A stretch of 7,451 nt of DNA from an uncultured Comamonadaceae bacterium (GCA_946482595.1 CAMLSD010000160.1:1-7451); one strand, 5' to 3'. Shown: positions 1 through 6,393, numbered from the stretch's first letter. Numbers and translations are program-made. The notes: generated by a model from the letters alone, not told the origin.

Positions 1-65
1 CGCTGACCGTGAGGGCCGCCTTTGACCCCCTCGCCCCCGGGACCGGGGGAGAGGGGGTGTCGCAA
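1..65. repeat. Direct repeat copy A (window edge)
   Basis: This 65-base segment recurs at 154-230. The two copies match base for base except for a 12-base insertion in the second. The copy begins at the first base of the window, so its true left end may lie outside. It contains a strong imperfect palindrome at 28-55. Nothing in it looks coding: the frames open across it give Pro/Gly-rich translations typical of G+C-rich palindromes. It lies downstream of hutI. A role in mRNA 3'-end stability or termination is possible, but neither strand shows a T-run after the hairpin. Confidence 0.85.
28..55. repeat. Imperfect palindrome in repeat copy A
   Basis: Two 13-base arms (28-40 and 43-55) separated by GA can pair with a single mismatch (G33 against A50). 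The arms read CCCTCGCCCCCGG and CCGGGGGAGAGGG. The RNA hairpin would be very stable, but no U-tract follows on either strand, so I do not call it an intrinsic terminator. Confidence 0.8.
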
Positions 66-101
66 CACGCGCCCGTCCTGCCGACGCAGCGCTCAGCCCA
101 T

Positions 102-125
102 CCCTCTCCCGCAGGCGGGAGAGGG
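102..125. repeat. REP-like perfect palindrome
   Basis: The arms CCCTCTCCCGC (102-112) and GCGGGAGAGGG (115-125) are perfect inverse complements around a two-base AG centre. Palindromes of this CCCTCTCCCGC...GCGGGAGAGGG type are common between genes in proteobacteria, and when mistranslated they give the familiar 'SPSPACGRG' peptide. It lies between the two direct-repeat copies, downstream of hutI. No transposase or other mobile gene accompanies it here. Confidence 0.8.
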
Positions 126-153
126 GGAAATCTGTTCCGCGATGAGCAGACGG

Positions 154-230
154 CGCTGACCGTGAGGGCCGCCTTTGACCCCCTCGCCCCCGGGACCGGG
201 GGAGAGGGTGGGGGAGAGGGGGTGTCGCAA
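154..230. repeat. Direct repeat copy B with internal tandem duplication
   Basis: This is the second copy of the segment at 1-65, placed 153 bases later. It carries 12 extra bases because the GGGGGAGAGGG block is duplicated in tandem (198-209 and 210-223). It ends 26 bases before the hutI stop codon. Weaker similarity between the copies may continue past the exact match (about 66-92 against 231-257), which would mean an older, longer duplication reaching the end of hutI. That extension is uncertain. Confidence 0.85.
181..208. repeat. Imperfect palindrome in repeat copy B
   Basis: This is the same 13-base arms and GA loop as at 28-55 (arms 181-193 and 196-208, one mismatch). It lies about 50 bases past the hutI stop codon on the transcribed minus strand, where it could block 3' exonucleases or contribute to termination. 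There is no T-tract after it. Confidence 0.75.
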
Positions 231-256
231 ACCGCGCCGGTGCCCCCGATGCTGCA

Positions 257-1516
257 CTACCCCTCGACCCGCCGCCCCTGCCTGATGATCACGCCCGCCG
301 GGCGTTGCCCGAACCAGTAGGCCAGCTCGGCTGCATCGTCCGCGTCCCACAGCACGAAATCGGCCACACGGCCCGGGCCCAGGCTGCCGTGGGTGGCGTG
401 CAGCCCCAGCGCCTGGGCGGCATGCCGGGTCACGCCGGCCAGCGCCTCGGGGACGGTCAGGCGAAACAGCGTGCAGGCCATGTTGACCATCAGCAGCAGG
501 CTCAGCGTCGGTGAGGTGCCGGGGTTGTGGTCGGTCGACACCGCCATCGGCACGCCCGCCTCGCGCAGGGCTTCGATGGGGGGCAGGTGCGTGTCGCGCA
601 GGGTGTAGTAGGCGCCAGGCAGCAGGACTGCCACGGTCCCGGCCCGGCGCATGGCCTCGATGCCGCGCTCCGACAGGTGCTCGATGTGGTCGCACGACAG
701 CGCGCCGTACTGTGCGGCCAGCGCGGCGCCGTCCATGTCACTCAACTGCTCGGCATGCAGCTTGACCGGCAGGCCCAGGCGCGTGGCGGCCTGGAACACC
801 CGTTCGGTCTGGGCGCGGCTGAAGGCGATGTGCTCGCAGAACGCATCGACCGCATCGATCAGGCCCTCGGCGGCCAGGGCCGGCATCATCTCGTGGCAGA
901 CGAGATCGATGTAGTCGTCTGCACGGTCGCGGAACTCGGGGGGCAGGGCATGCGCACCGAGGAAGGTGGTGCGGACCGTGACGCCGTGGTGTTCACCCAG
1001 GCGCCGTGCCACGCGCAACTGCTTGCGTTCGTCGGCCAGGCGCAGGCCGTAGCCCGACTTGATCTCGATCGTCGTCACGCCGTCGGCCAGCAGCGCCTGC
1101 AGCCGGTGTGAGGCCGCATCGAACAGGGCGTCTTCGCTGGCCTCGCGGGTCGCGCGCACGCTCGAGACGATGCCGCCACCCGCCTGGGCGATCGCCTCGT
1201 AGCTGGCACCGGCCAGCCGCATCGCGAATTCGTTGGCCCGCTGCCCGCCATAGACCAGGTGGGTGTGGCAGTCGATCAGACCCGGCGTGACCAGCCGGCC
1301 GCCGCCGTCGTGGCGCGGCAGTGCGGCCAGCGAGTCAGGCAGGTCGCGTGCGGGGCCGGCCCAGGTGATGAGCCCGTCGCGCACGGCGATGGCCGCATCG
1401 TGCACCGGCGCGGCATCGATGGGGGTGCCTGCCAGCGCGCCGGGTGCCAGCGTGAGGTGGTGCCACAGGCCGTCCGCACGGTCGGCGGTGGCGGCAGGGG
1501 CGGTCGGTCGGGGCAT
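257..1516 (-). CDS. hutI: Imidazolonepropionase
   Basis: HutI catalyses the third step of cytoplasmic histidine degradation, hydrolysing 4-imidazolone-5-propionate to N-formimino-L-glutamate. The 419-residue product has the usual family length and the metal-dependent amidohydrolase layout. An N-terminal beta segment comes first, then the metal-binding DCHTH motif (His84, His86), the [11 protein letters not shown] block near 148-158, FLGAH (His189), KLHAEQ (His254, Glu256), CDHIEH (275-280) and STDHNPGT with Asp329. The expected metal ligands His84, His86, His254 and Asp329 are all present. The ATG at 1514-1516 is preceded by a strong GAGGAGG Shine-Dalgarno (1524-1530) at seven bases spacing. 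The gene starts 40 bases after the hutH stop, so co-transcription is very likely. Urocanase, the enzyme that makes its substrate, is not encoded in this window. Downstream there is only repeat sequence. Identification is secure. Confidence 0.97.
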   Translation of the reverse strand: MPRPTAPAATADRADGLWHHLTLAPGALAGTPIDAAPVHDAAIAVRDGLITWAGPARDLPDSLAALPRHDGGGRLVTPGLIDCHTHLVYGGQRANEFAMRLAGASYEAIAQAGGGIVSSVRATREASEDALFDAASHRLQALLADGVTTIEIKSGYGLRLADERKQLRVARRLGEHHGVTVRTTFLGAHALPPEFRDRADDYIDLVCHEMMPALAAEGLIDAVDAFCEHIAFSRAQTERVFQAATRLGLPVKLHAEQLSDMDGAALAAQYGALSCDHIEHLSERGIEAMRRAGTVAVLLPGAYYTLRDTHLPPIEALREAGVPMAVSTDHNPGTSPTLSLLLMVNMACTLFRLTVPEALAGVTRHAAQALGLHATHGSLGPGRVADFVLWDADDAAELAYWFGQRPAGVIIRQGRRVEG

Positions 1517-1556
1517 GGCAGGTCCTCCTCGTCGGGCTGCGCGGCGGCGTCGGGGC

Positions 1557-3128
1557 TCAGTGCGCGACGTGGCTGGGCAGCATCGCGGTCAGCGCCTCGG
1601 GCCAGTCGCCGCCCTGGGCCCAGTCGCTCATGGCCTGGATGTCCGGGGCGAGCAGACGGTCGGTCTCGATGAAGTCCACACGGCTGCGGATGCGCGCGAA
1701 CTCGGCCTCGATGGGCGGAGAGCTGCGCAGCGGCCGGTGGAACTCCATGCCCTGGGCGGCGGCCATGGCCTCGATGCCGACCACGGCGGCGGTGTTGTCG
1801 GCCATGTCGCGCAGGCGGCGCGCGGCAAAGGTGGCCATCGAGACGTGGTCTTCCTGGTTGGCGGAGGTCGGCAGGCTGTCGACGCTGCCGGGATGGGCGA
1901 GCGACTTGTTCTCGGACGCGAGCGCGGCGGCCGTCACCTGCGCGATCATGAAGCCGGAGTTCACGCCCCCGTCCGTCACCAGGAAGGGCGGCAGGCCGGA
2001 CAGCCCGGTGTCGAGCAGCAAGGCCATGCGCCTCTCGGAGATGGCCCCGATCTCGGCGATCGCCAGCGCGATGATGTCGGCCGCAAACGCCACCGGCTCG
2101 GCGTGGAAGTTGCCGCCCGACACGACCTCGCCGGTGTCGGTGAACACCAGCGGGTTGTCGGAGGCGGCGTTGGCCTCGATGGTCAGGACCTTGGCCGCGT
2201 GGTGCAGGTTGTCCAGGCAGGCGCCCATGACCTGGGGCACGCAGCGGATCGAGTACGGGTCCTGCACGCGGCCGCAGCCGGTGTGCGAGCTGACGATCTC
2301 GCTGCCATCGAGCAGTTGGCGCAGGCCCTGTGCGACGGCGATCTGGCCGGCCTGGCCACGCGCGTCGTGGATGCGTGCGTCGAGCGGCCGCACCGAGCCC
2401 TTGATCGCTTCGAGCGACAGTGCGCCGGCCATCAGACCGGCGGCGAACACCCGTTCTGCCCGGAACAGGCCCGACAGCGCCAGCGCGGTCGACACCTGGG
2501 TGCCGTTGAGCAGCGCCAGGCCTTCCTTCGGGCCCAGCACAAAGGGCTGCAGACCCACATGGGCCATGGCCTCTTTGCCGCTCACGGTGCGCCCGTCGAT
2601 GCGGGCCGAACCCTCGCCGATCAGCACGCAGGCCAGGTGGGCCAGCGGGGCGAGATCACCCGAGGCACCGACCGACCCCTTGGACGGAATGCATGGCAGC
2701 ACGCCCGCGTTGGCCAGGGCCAGCAAGGCGTCGACGATCTCGGGGCGCACGCCCGAGTGGCCGCGCGCCAGGCTGACGGCCTTGGTGGCCAGCACCAGCC
2801 GCACCACGTCGTCGGGCAGGTCGGCGCCGATGCCCACGCTGTGCGACAGCACCAGGTTGCGCTGCAGTTCGGCCAGGCGTTGCGCCGGGATGATGGTCTG
2901 CGCAAGCTTGCCGAAGCCGGTGTTGATGCCGTAGACCACGGCACCAGCCTCGACGATCTGCTGCACCGTGGCCTGTGCGGCCAGCATCCCCGCCCGGGCT
3001 GATGCGTCCAGCCGCAATCGGGCCCGCCCCTCGAACACCCGGCGCAACTGCGCCAGGGTCACGGCCCCCGGGTTCAGGACGAGTTCGACGACGTCGGCAG
3101 ACGTTGCGGTGGGTGAGGTGGGCTTCAT
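1557..3128 (-). CDS. hutH: Histidine ammonia-lyase
   Basis: HutH deaminates L-histidine to trans-urocanate and ammonia, the committed first step of histidine utilisation in the cytoplasm. The 523-residue product has the signature [14 protein letters not shown], in which Ala155-Ser156-Gly157 cyclise to the MIO electrophile. Other active-site residues align with the Pseudomonas putida enzyme at an offset of 12-13: Tyr66 (YGINTGFG), His96 (SHSVG), Asn208 (LNGTQ), Tyr292 and Arg295 (DPYSIRC), and Glu426 (NQEDHVSM). The chain is slightly longer than the typical 505-515 residues because of extra residues at the N-terminus. The start is the ATG at 3126-3128. Only a weak AAGG lies eight bases upstream of it, inside a HutC-like operator, so the repressor site and the translation start region coincide. 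hutC ends 90 bases upstream and hutI follows 40 bases downstream. Identification is secure. Confidence 0.98.
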   Translation of the reverse strand: MKPTSPTATSADVVELVLNPGAVTLAQLRRVFEGRARLRLDASARAGMLAAQATVQQIVEAGAVVYGINTGFGKLAQTIIPAQRLAELQRNLVLSHSVGIGADLPDDVVRLVLATKAVSLARGHSGVRPEIVDALLALANAGVLPCIPSKGSVGASGDLAPLAHLACVLIGEGSARIDGRTVSGKEAMAHVGLQPFVLGPKEGLALLNGTQVSTALALSGLFRAERVFAAGLMAGALSLEAIKGSVRPLDARIHDARGQAGQIAVAQGLRQLLDGSEIVSSHTGCGRVQDPYSIRCVPQVMGACLDNLHHAAKVLTIEANAASDNPLVFTDTGEVVSGGNFHAEPVAFAADIIALAIAEIGAISERRMALLLDTGLSGLPPFLVTDGGVNSGFMIAQVTAAALASENKSLAHPGSVDSLPTSANQEDHVSMATFAARRLRDMADNTAAVVGIEAMAAAQGMEFHRPLRSSPPIEAEFARIRSRVDFIETDRLLAPDIQAMSDWAQGGDWPEALTAMLPSHVAH

Positions 3129-3151
3129 TTGTATGACCTTGTATGGACAGG
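3129..3151 (-). promoter_or_regulatory. Putative HutC operator over the hutH start region
   Basis: Plus-strand bases 3138-3151 read CTTGTATGGACAGG, close to the GT-N-TA-N-AC core recognised by the HutC subfamily of GntR regulators, with TG instead of TA at the centre. Read on the minus strand it matches the site upstream of hutC at 11 of 13 positions (CCTGTCCATACAA against CTTGTCTATACAA). A second half-site, TTGTATG at 3129-3135, repeats the one at 3139-3145 exactly 10 bases away, one helical turn. The element abuts the hutH ATG and covers its weak AAGG. I see no convincing -35 element paired with the CATACA here, so whether this site has its own promoter or blocks elongation from hutC is open. 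Confidence 0.6.
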
Positions 3152-3218
3152 TTCGGTGAAAGAAGGCGGACCGTGGATGGCAGCGTGGCTCAGGCGGTTG
3201 AAGAAGGCAAGCCGGGCG

Positions 3219-3974
3219 TCAGCCGACGACGGTGCTGCCGTCGGCGCGAAACCGGCTGCCCAGCCGGTAGCGCATGCCCGGGTGCAGGCAGCGGGCCAGC
3301 GTGACCGGCACGCCGCGTGTCCAGGTGCGGCGTGTCAGCAGCAGGCAGGGTTGTGTGGTGGGCATCTGCAGCTCGGTGGCCTGCTCGGGTGTCGGCAGGA
3401 TCGCGTCGACCACATGCTCGATCTCGTCGTAGGGCACGTTGCGCAGCAGGTATTCGGACGGCAGCACCCGGCTGAAGTCCTGGCGGATGAACTCCGGCGC
3501 GACTCGAGGATTCACGTAGCGGTCTTCGAGCTGCACGGGGACGTCGTCCTCGGAGTGCACGCACACGCTGTGGAACACCGACTCTCCGGTGCGCAGATTC
3601 AGCGCTGCGGCAATGTCCATCGTGGCCGACACCCGCTCGAGCAGCAGCATGCGGCAGCGGTAGTCGTGGCCGCGGGCGCGGATCTCGTCGCCGAGGTTGG
3701 CCACGCGCAGCAAGGTGGCCTGGGGCTTTTCGTGCGCCACGAAGGTGCCCACGCCAGCCACACGCACGACACGGCCCTGCTCGGCCAGCTCGCGCAGCGC
3801 GCGGTTGACGGTCATGCGGGCAAAGCCGAATTCGGCCACCAGCTCGTGCTCGGACGGCACCCGATCGCCGGGTTTCCAGCTGCCGTCCTGGATCTTGCGC
3901 ACGATGAAATCCTTGACCTGCTGGTACAGCGCAGCAGGGGCATCGGGCACGCGTGGACGGGTCGACGAACTCAT
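3219..3974 (-). CDS. hutC: Histidine utilisation repressor, GntR family
   Basis: This is a cytoplasmic DNA-binding repressor of the hut genes; in characterised bacteria urocanate releases it from DNA. From the chosen ATG the protein has 251 residues. A GntR winged helix-turn-helix spans about 17-80, including LYQQVKDFIV, PSEHELVAEFG (40-50), MTVNRALREL (54-63) and the wing GVGTF. A UTRA ligand-binding domain spans about 86-238, ending with HPGMRYRLGSRF. An in-frame ATG at 4008-4010 would add 12 residues. It has no Shine-Dalgarno and lies only a few bases from the transcription start predicted for the upstream promoter. The ATG at 3972-3974 has a GAGG three bases upstream, which is close, but the start fits family alignments better. 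The gene is first in a hutC-hutH-hutI series and sits beside two matching operator-like sites, supporting autoregulation. Adjacency to hutH makes HutC more likely than another HutC-subfamily member. Confidence 0.95.
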   Translation of the reverse strand: MSSSTRPRVPDAPAALYQQVKDFIVRKIQDGSWKPGDRVPSEHELVAEFGFARMTVNRALRELAEQGRVVRVAGVGTFVAHEKPQATLLRVANLGDEIRARGHDYRCRMLLLERVSATMDIAAALNLRTGESVFHSVCVHSEDDVPVQLEDRYVNPRVAPEFIRQDFSRVLPSEYLLRNVPYDEIEHVVDAILPTPEQATELQMPTTQPCLLLTRRTWTRGVPVTLARCLHPGMRYRLGSRFRADGSTVVG

Positions 3975-4018
3975 GGGCCTCGGGATGGGCCGGAGCGGGT
4001 GTCCAGCCATGCGGTTAA

Positions 4019-4030
4019 TTGTATAGACAA
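4019..4030. promoter_or_regulatory. Putative HutC operator upstream of hutC
   Basis: TTGTATAGACAA fits the GT-N-TA-N-AC core of HutC-subfamily operators exactly, with perfect TTGT/ACAA outer half-sites. It overlaps the predicted -10 element of the hutC promoter, a position suited to autorepression by steric block. A related site lies just before hutH. Confidence 0.7.
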
Positions 4031-4047
4031 GTTCATCCGCGCCGCAA
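4020..4047 (-). promoter_or_regulatory. Predicted sigma70 promoter of hutC
   Basis: On the minus strand, TTGCGG (4042-4047) as -35 and TATACA (4020-4025) as -10 are separated by 16 bases. Transcription would begin near 4012-4014, directly before the upstream in-frame ATG (4008-4010) and about 38 bases before the preferred hutC start at 3974. The -10 lies within the HutC-like palindrome. Confidence 0.55.
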
Positions 4048-4065
4048 CCCCGGGTCTGCCCGGGG
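4048..4065 (-). terminator. G+C-rich hairpin, possible weak terminator
   Basis: CCCCGGG (4048-4054) and CCCGGGG (4059-4065) form a perfect seven-base-pair stem with a four-base loop, 20 bases past the stop codon of the L12-like gene and directly before the hutC -35 element. Only TT follows on the transcribed strand rather than a true T-run. It may attenuate transcription entering hut from upstream, but it does not meet the standard for a confident intrinsic terminator. Confidence 0.35.
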
Positions 4066-4084
4066 GAGCCTCACTGCACGGGGA

Positions 4085-4399
4085 TCAGAGGGCGCCCAGC
4101 CAGCGGGCCAGCGCGTAGCCGGCCACGCCCAGCACCACGGCCCCGACGATCAGGCCGCCCCGGCCGCCTGTGCGCGGCACCTCGCCCGGGGCCATGTCCC
4201 GGCGGTGGGTGCCGGGCGAACCCGACGCCACCGCAGGGCGTGCCTCGCCGTGGGCCTCGTGGGCGTCGACCAGGTCCTTGGACTCCTTGAGCCCCAGGCC
4301 GGTGTGCTCGCGCACGATCTTGATGGCCTCGATCTTCTGGCCCCGCGCCAGGGCATGGGCCGCTTCCTCGGGCAGAGGAGGCAGGGAGACGGGTTTCAT
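4085..4399 (-). CDS. Small membrane protein with partial ribosomal L7/L12 C-terminal domain
   Basis: The product has 104 residues. Residues 21-47 closely follow helices of the E. coli L7/L12 C-terminal domain: KIEAIKIVREHTGLGLKESK here against [20 protein letters not shown] in L12, both continuing with DLV. The rest of the L12 fold (the following strands and last helix) is absent. It is replaced by a polar, Gly/Pro-rich linker (about 48-80) and one transmembrane helix at about 82-102 (LIVGAVVLGVAGYALARWLG). There is no N-terminal signal. With few positive charges after the membrane helix and a basic linker before it, a cytoplasmic N-terminal domain tethered by its C-terminus is likely. The ATG has an AGGAG Shine-Dalgarno (4410-4414) ten bases upstream. 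It follows the exported-protein gene by 45 bases, so the two may be co-transcribed. It is not the ribosomal stalk protein, which is longer and soluble. Function is unknown. Confidence 0.85.
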   Translation of the reverse strand: MKPVSLPPLPEEAAHALARGQKIEAIKIVREHTGLGLKESKDLVDAHEAHGEARPAVASGSPGTHRRDMAPGEVPRTGGRGGLIVGAVVLGVAGYALARWLGAL

Positions 4400-4444
4400 G
4401 ATGGTGTTGCTCCTGGGCCGGGGCCGATCGTTTGTCGCAAAGGG

Positions 4445-5140
4445 TCAGCCGCGGCGCAGCCACCACCAGCCCAGCACGACCACCAGCAAGCCGGCGCCGA
4501 GCACCTTCCAGAAGGTGCCGAGGCGGGTGGTGTTGCCGTGCGGGAGCTGGTGCTCGTGTTCGCCATGGAACACCCAGGCCTTGATCTGCACAGGCTCGAT
4601 GTTGGTGGGTTGCTGCAGGCGGATGTCCATATTCACCAGCGTGCCTGGCGCAAAACCGTAGTTGTGGCCCTCACGGCCCAGCACCATCGCGCGGTCGCTG
4701 CCCTGATGGGGCAGCCTGAACTTGGCCATGTAGCGGTCGTCGTAGCCGATCACGCTCTTCTGGATCGGGTACGGGCAGCCATTGCTGACCTCGGGGCATT
4801 CGATGTCGACCTGGACGATGGCCGACGACTTGGCCTGTTCGTCGATGACCCGGCCGCCGAAGTCGACGATGAGCATCAGCGGGCCCAGGCCGTTTTCGAC
4901 CTTGAAGCTCCCCAGCGACAGGTCGTGCGAGCTGCGGGGCAGGTGCTTCTCGGTGCGTGTCACCTCATGCGGCTGGATGGCGATGTCGGCCTCGCCCCAG
5001 GTCTTTTCGACCAGCATGTGAAGCGGCTTTTTCGGATCCTTGGGCTGCAGCGAGGCGCTCAGCGGGTTGAACTGGGCCAGGGCCGCCAGGGACAGGGACA
5101 GGGCCAGGCCGGCCAGCAGCGTGCGGGGAAGACGGGTCAT
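4445..5140 (-). CDS. Exported protein of unknown function with C-terminal membrane anchor
   Basis: I do not recognise the family. The 231-residue product begins with a clear Sec signal peptide (TRLPRT, hydrophobic LLAGLALSLSLAALA, likely cleavage after Ala22). An extracytoplasmic region of about 185 residues follows, rich in predicted beta strands. It contains a close cysteine pair (Cys115 and Cys122, ECPEVSNGC) that could form a disulfide. A His-rich patch (HGEHEHQLPH, 192-201) precedes one transmembrane helix (about 209-228) and a short RRG tail. The topology therefore looks like a periplasmic domain anchored in the inner membrane at its C-terminus. The histidines might bind metal, but that is speculation. 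The ATG has no obvious Shine-Dalgarno. It is favoured because it gives a complete signal peptide. The gene starts 97 bases after the CoA-transferase stop, and the L12-like membrane protein gene follows 45 bases later. No promoter could be assigned with confidence in the 97-base gap. Confidence 0.85.
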   Translation of the reverse strand: MTRLPRTLLAGLALSLSLAALAQFNPLSASLQPKDPKKPLHMLVEKTWGEADIAIQPHEVTRTEKHLPRSSHDLSLGSFKVENGLGPLMLIVDFGGRVIDEQAKSSAIVQVDIECPEVSNGCPYPIQKSVIGYDDRYMAKFRLPHQGSDRAMVLGREGHNYGFAPGTLVNMDIRLQQPTNIEPVQIKAWVFHGEHEHQLPHGNTTRLGTFWKVLGAGLLVVVLGWWWLRRG

Positions 5141-5237
5141 GGTGAGTCGTGGAGTGCGGGTGGTTGCGGGGCGGTGACAACGCGCCGCAGCATACCTGCA
5201 TTCGGTTGCGCACCCCGCACCGTGCAGGCCTGTGCGC

Positions 5238-6371
5238 TCACTCCACTTCGAGAAATCGCTCGCCCTCGCTCAGCGGCGGCAGCCGATAGCTGGCCGGGGT
5301 GCGTGACAGCTTGATCGGCGAGGCGATCCCGCGGTAGTCGGGCCCGATGTCGACCACCATGCCGCGGTGGGCGGTGTGCGGGTGCTCCAGTGCGGCCGGC
5401 ACGGTGAGCACGGCCGCGCAGGGCACCCCGGCGCGCACCAGCTCGTCGGCCAGCGCGGGGCCGTCGTGGGAGGCCATCAGGGCTTCCAGTTCGGTCTTCA
5501 GCTCGACGCGGTGGACCGATCGCCCCCGCGCGCTGGCAAACCGGTCGTCGCGCGCGAGGCCCGGGCGTCCCAGGTGCTCGCACAGGATGGTGAACTGCCG
5601 GTCATTGCCCACGGCCAGGAAGACCGGCACGGTCCCGGTGGCCAGGCTGTCGTAGGGGTAGATGTTGGGGTGCGCGTTGCCCGTGCGCTGCGCGGTCTGG
5701 CCGTCGAGAAAGTAGTTGGCGCCGTGCGGATGCAGCAGCGACAGGCCGCTGTCGTACAGCGCGGCCTCGACGAACTGCCCGCGTCCGCTGCGCTCGCGCT
5801 CGTGCAGTGCCATCAGCACGCCCAGCGCAGCATTCAGGCCGGTGACCATGTCGACCACCGGCAGCCCCACACGCAGCGGTTCGCCGCCAGCCTCGCCGTT
5901 GACGCTCATGATGCCGGCCAGCGCCTGGATTGCCGCGTCATAGCCGGGCAGTCCGCCCAGCGGGCCGTCCGCCCCATAGCCCGACACCCTGCAGTGCACC
6001 AGGCGTGGAAAGCGCTCGGCCAGTTGCGCCTGGCCGATGCCCCAGCGCTCCATCGTGCCGGTCTTGAAATTCTCGATCAGCACGTCGGCCTCGGCCAGCA
6101 GGCCCAGCAGGGTCTCGCGGTCGGTGGGGGTGGTGAGGTCGAGCCGCATCAGCCGCTTGTTGCGGTTCAGCCCCAGGTAGTACGAGGCCACGCCCGACGC
6201 ATTGAACGGCGGGCCCCAGGTGCGGGTGTCGTCCCCTTGCGGGGGCTCGATCTTCAGCACGTCGGCGCCATGGTCGCCGAGGATCTGGCCGCAGTACGGA
6301 CCACCGAGCACCCGCGACAGATCGACCACACGGATGCCCGCCAGGGCGCCTGGAGCAAGGGGAGCGTTCAT
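5238..6371 (-). CDS. Class III (CaiB/BaiF-type) acyl-CoA transferase
   Basis: This cytoplasmic enzyme moves coenzyme A between carboxylic acids through an aspartyl-CoA thioester. At 377 residues it is near the usual 380-430 for the family. Family features include GIRVVDLSRVLGGPYCGQILGDHGADVLKIE-type N-terminal sequence (12-42), GLNRNKR (67-73), ADVLIENFKTG (95-105), and GYDAAIQALAGIMSVNGE (143-160). Asp174 in PVVDMVTGL sits where formyl-CoA transferase has its catalytic aspartate (Asp169). The C-terminal half carries the small-domain pattern with FLAVGNDRQF (251-260) and GVPCAAV. The ATG has a GAGG Shine-Dalgarno (6377-6380) at five bases spacing. The gene starts 22 bases after the binding-protein stop, which points to a shared transcript. 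The likely role is CoA activation of the acid bound by that partner. The sequence does not identify the acid, and close relatives act on succinate, oxalate, mesaconate, carnitine and others. Confidence 0.94.
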   Translation of the reverse strand: MNAPLAPGALAGIRVVDLSRVLGGPYCGQILGDHGADVLKIEPPQGDDTRTWGPPFNASGVASYYLGLNRNKRLMRLDLTTPTDRETLLGLLAEADVLIENFKTGTMERWGIGQAQLAERFPRLVHCRVSGYGADGPLGGLPGYDAAIQALAGIMSVNGEAGGEPLRVGLPVVDMVTGLNAALGVLMALHERERSGRGQFVEAALYDSGLSLLHPHGANYFLDGQTAQRTGNAHPNIYPYDSLATGTVPVFLAVGNDRQFTILCEHLGRPGLARDDRFASARGRSVHRVELKTELEALMASHDGPALADELVRAGVPCAAVLTVPAALEHPHTAHRGMVVDIGPDYRGIASPIKLSRTPASYRLPPLSEGERFLEVE

Positions 6372-6393
6372 GAATGCCTCGTGAGGTGAAGGC

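Noticed and set aside
28..208. Intrinsic terminator for the hut operon
   Set aside because: The hairpins are strong, but no T-tract follows on the transcribed strand, so they are listed as repeats rather than terminators.
1..230. CRISPR array
   Set aside because: Only two long copies of unequal length, one unusual spacer and no cas genes.
9..320. A 103-codon plus-strand frame across the repeats
   Set aside because: Its repeated peptide (VRAAFDPLAPGTGGEG) merely reflects the duplicated DNA; there is no ribosome site and no homologous protein motif.
93..695. A 200-codon minus-strand frame running through the hutI 3' part into the repeats
   Set aside because: It is out of frame with hutI, and its end encodes the typical spurious peptides of palindromic repeats (SPTLSPGPGGEGV, SPSPACGRG).
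1630..2934. A 434-codon plus-strand frame opposite hutH
   Set aside because: Another antisense shadow of hutH. Ser/Ala/Arg-rich composition and no family motif.
1263..3002. A 579-codon plus-strand open frame antisense to hutH and the start of hutI
   Set aside because: It lies wholly opposite well-identified genes. Its translation is Gly/Arg/His/Gln-rich and low in complexity, with no recognisable motif, as expected of the antisense of high-GC coding DNA.
4085..4399. Ribosomal protein L7/L12 itself (rplL)
   Set aside because: Only the helical hairpin of the C-terminal domain matches. The dimerisation domain, hinge and remaining fold are absent and a membrane helix is present.
4445..4520. PEP-CTERM or GlyGly-CTERM sorting tail on the exported protein
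   Set aside because: The C-terminus has a membrane helix and a basic end, but neither a PEP motif nor a Gly-Gly motif precedes it.
5141..5237. Promoter for the exported-protein gene based on TATGCT on the minus strand
   Set aside because: No acceptable -35 hexamer at 16-18 bases spacing, so it is not supportable.
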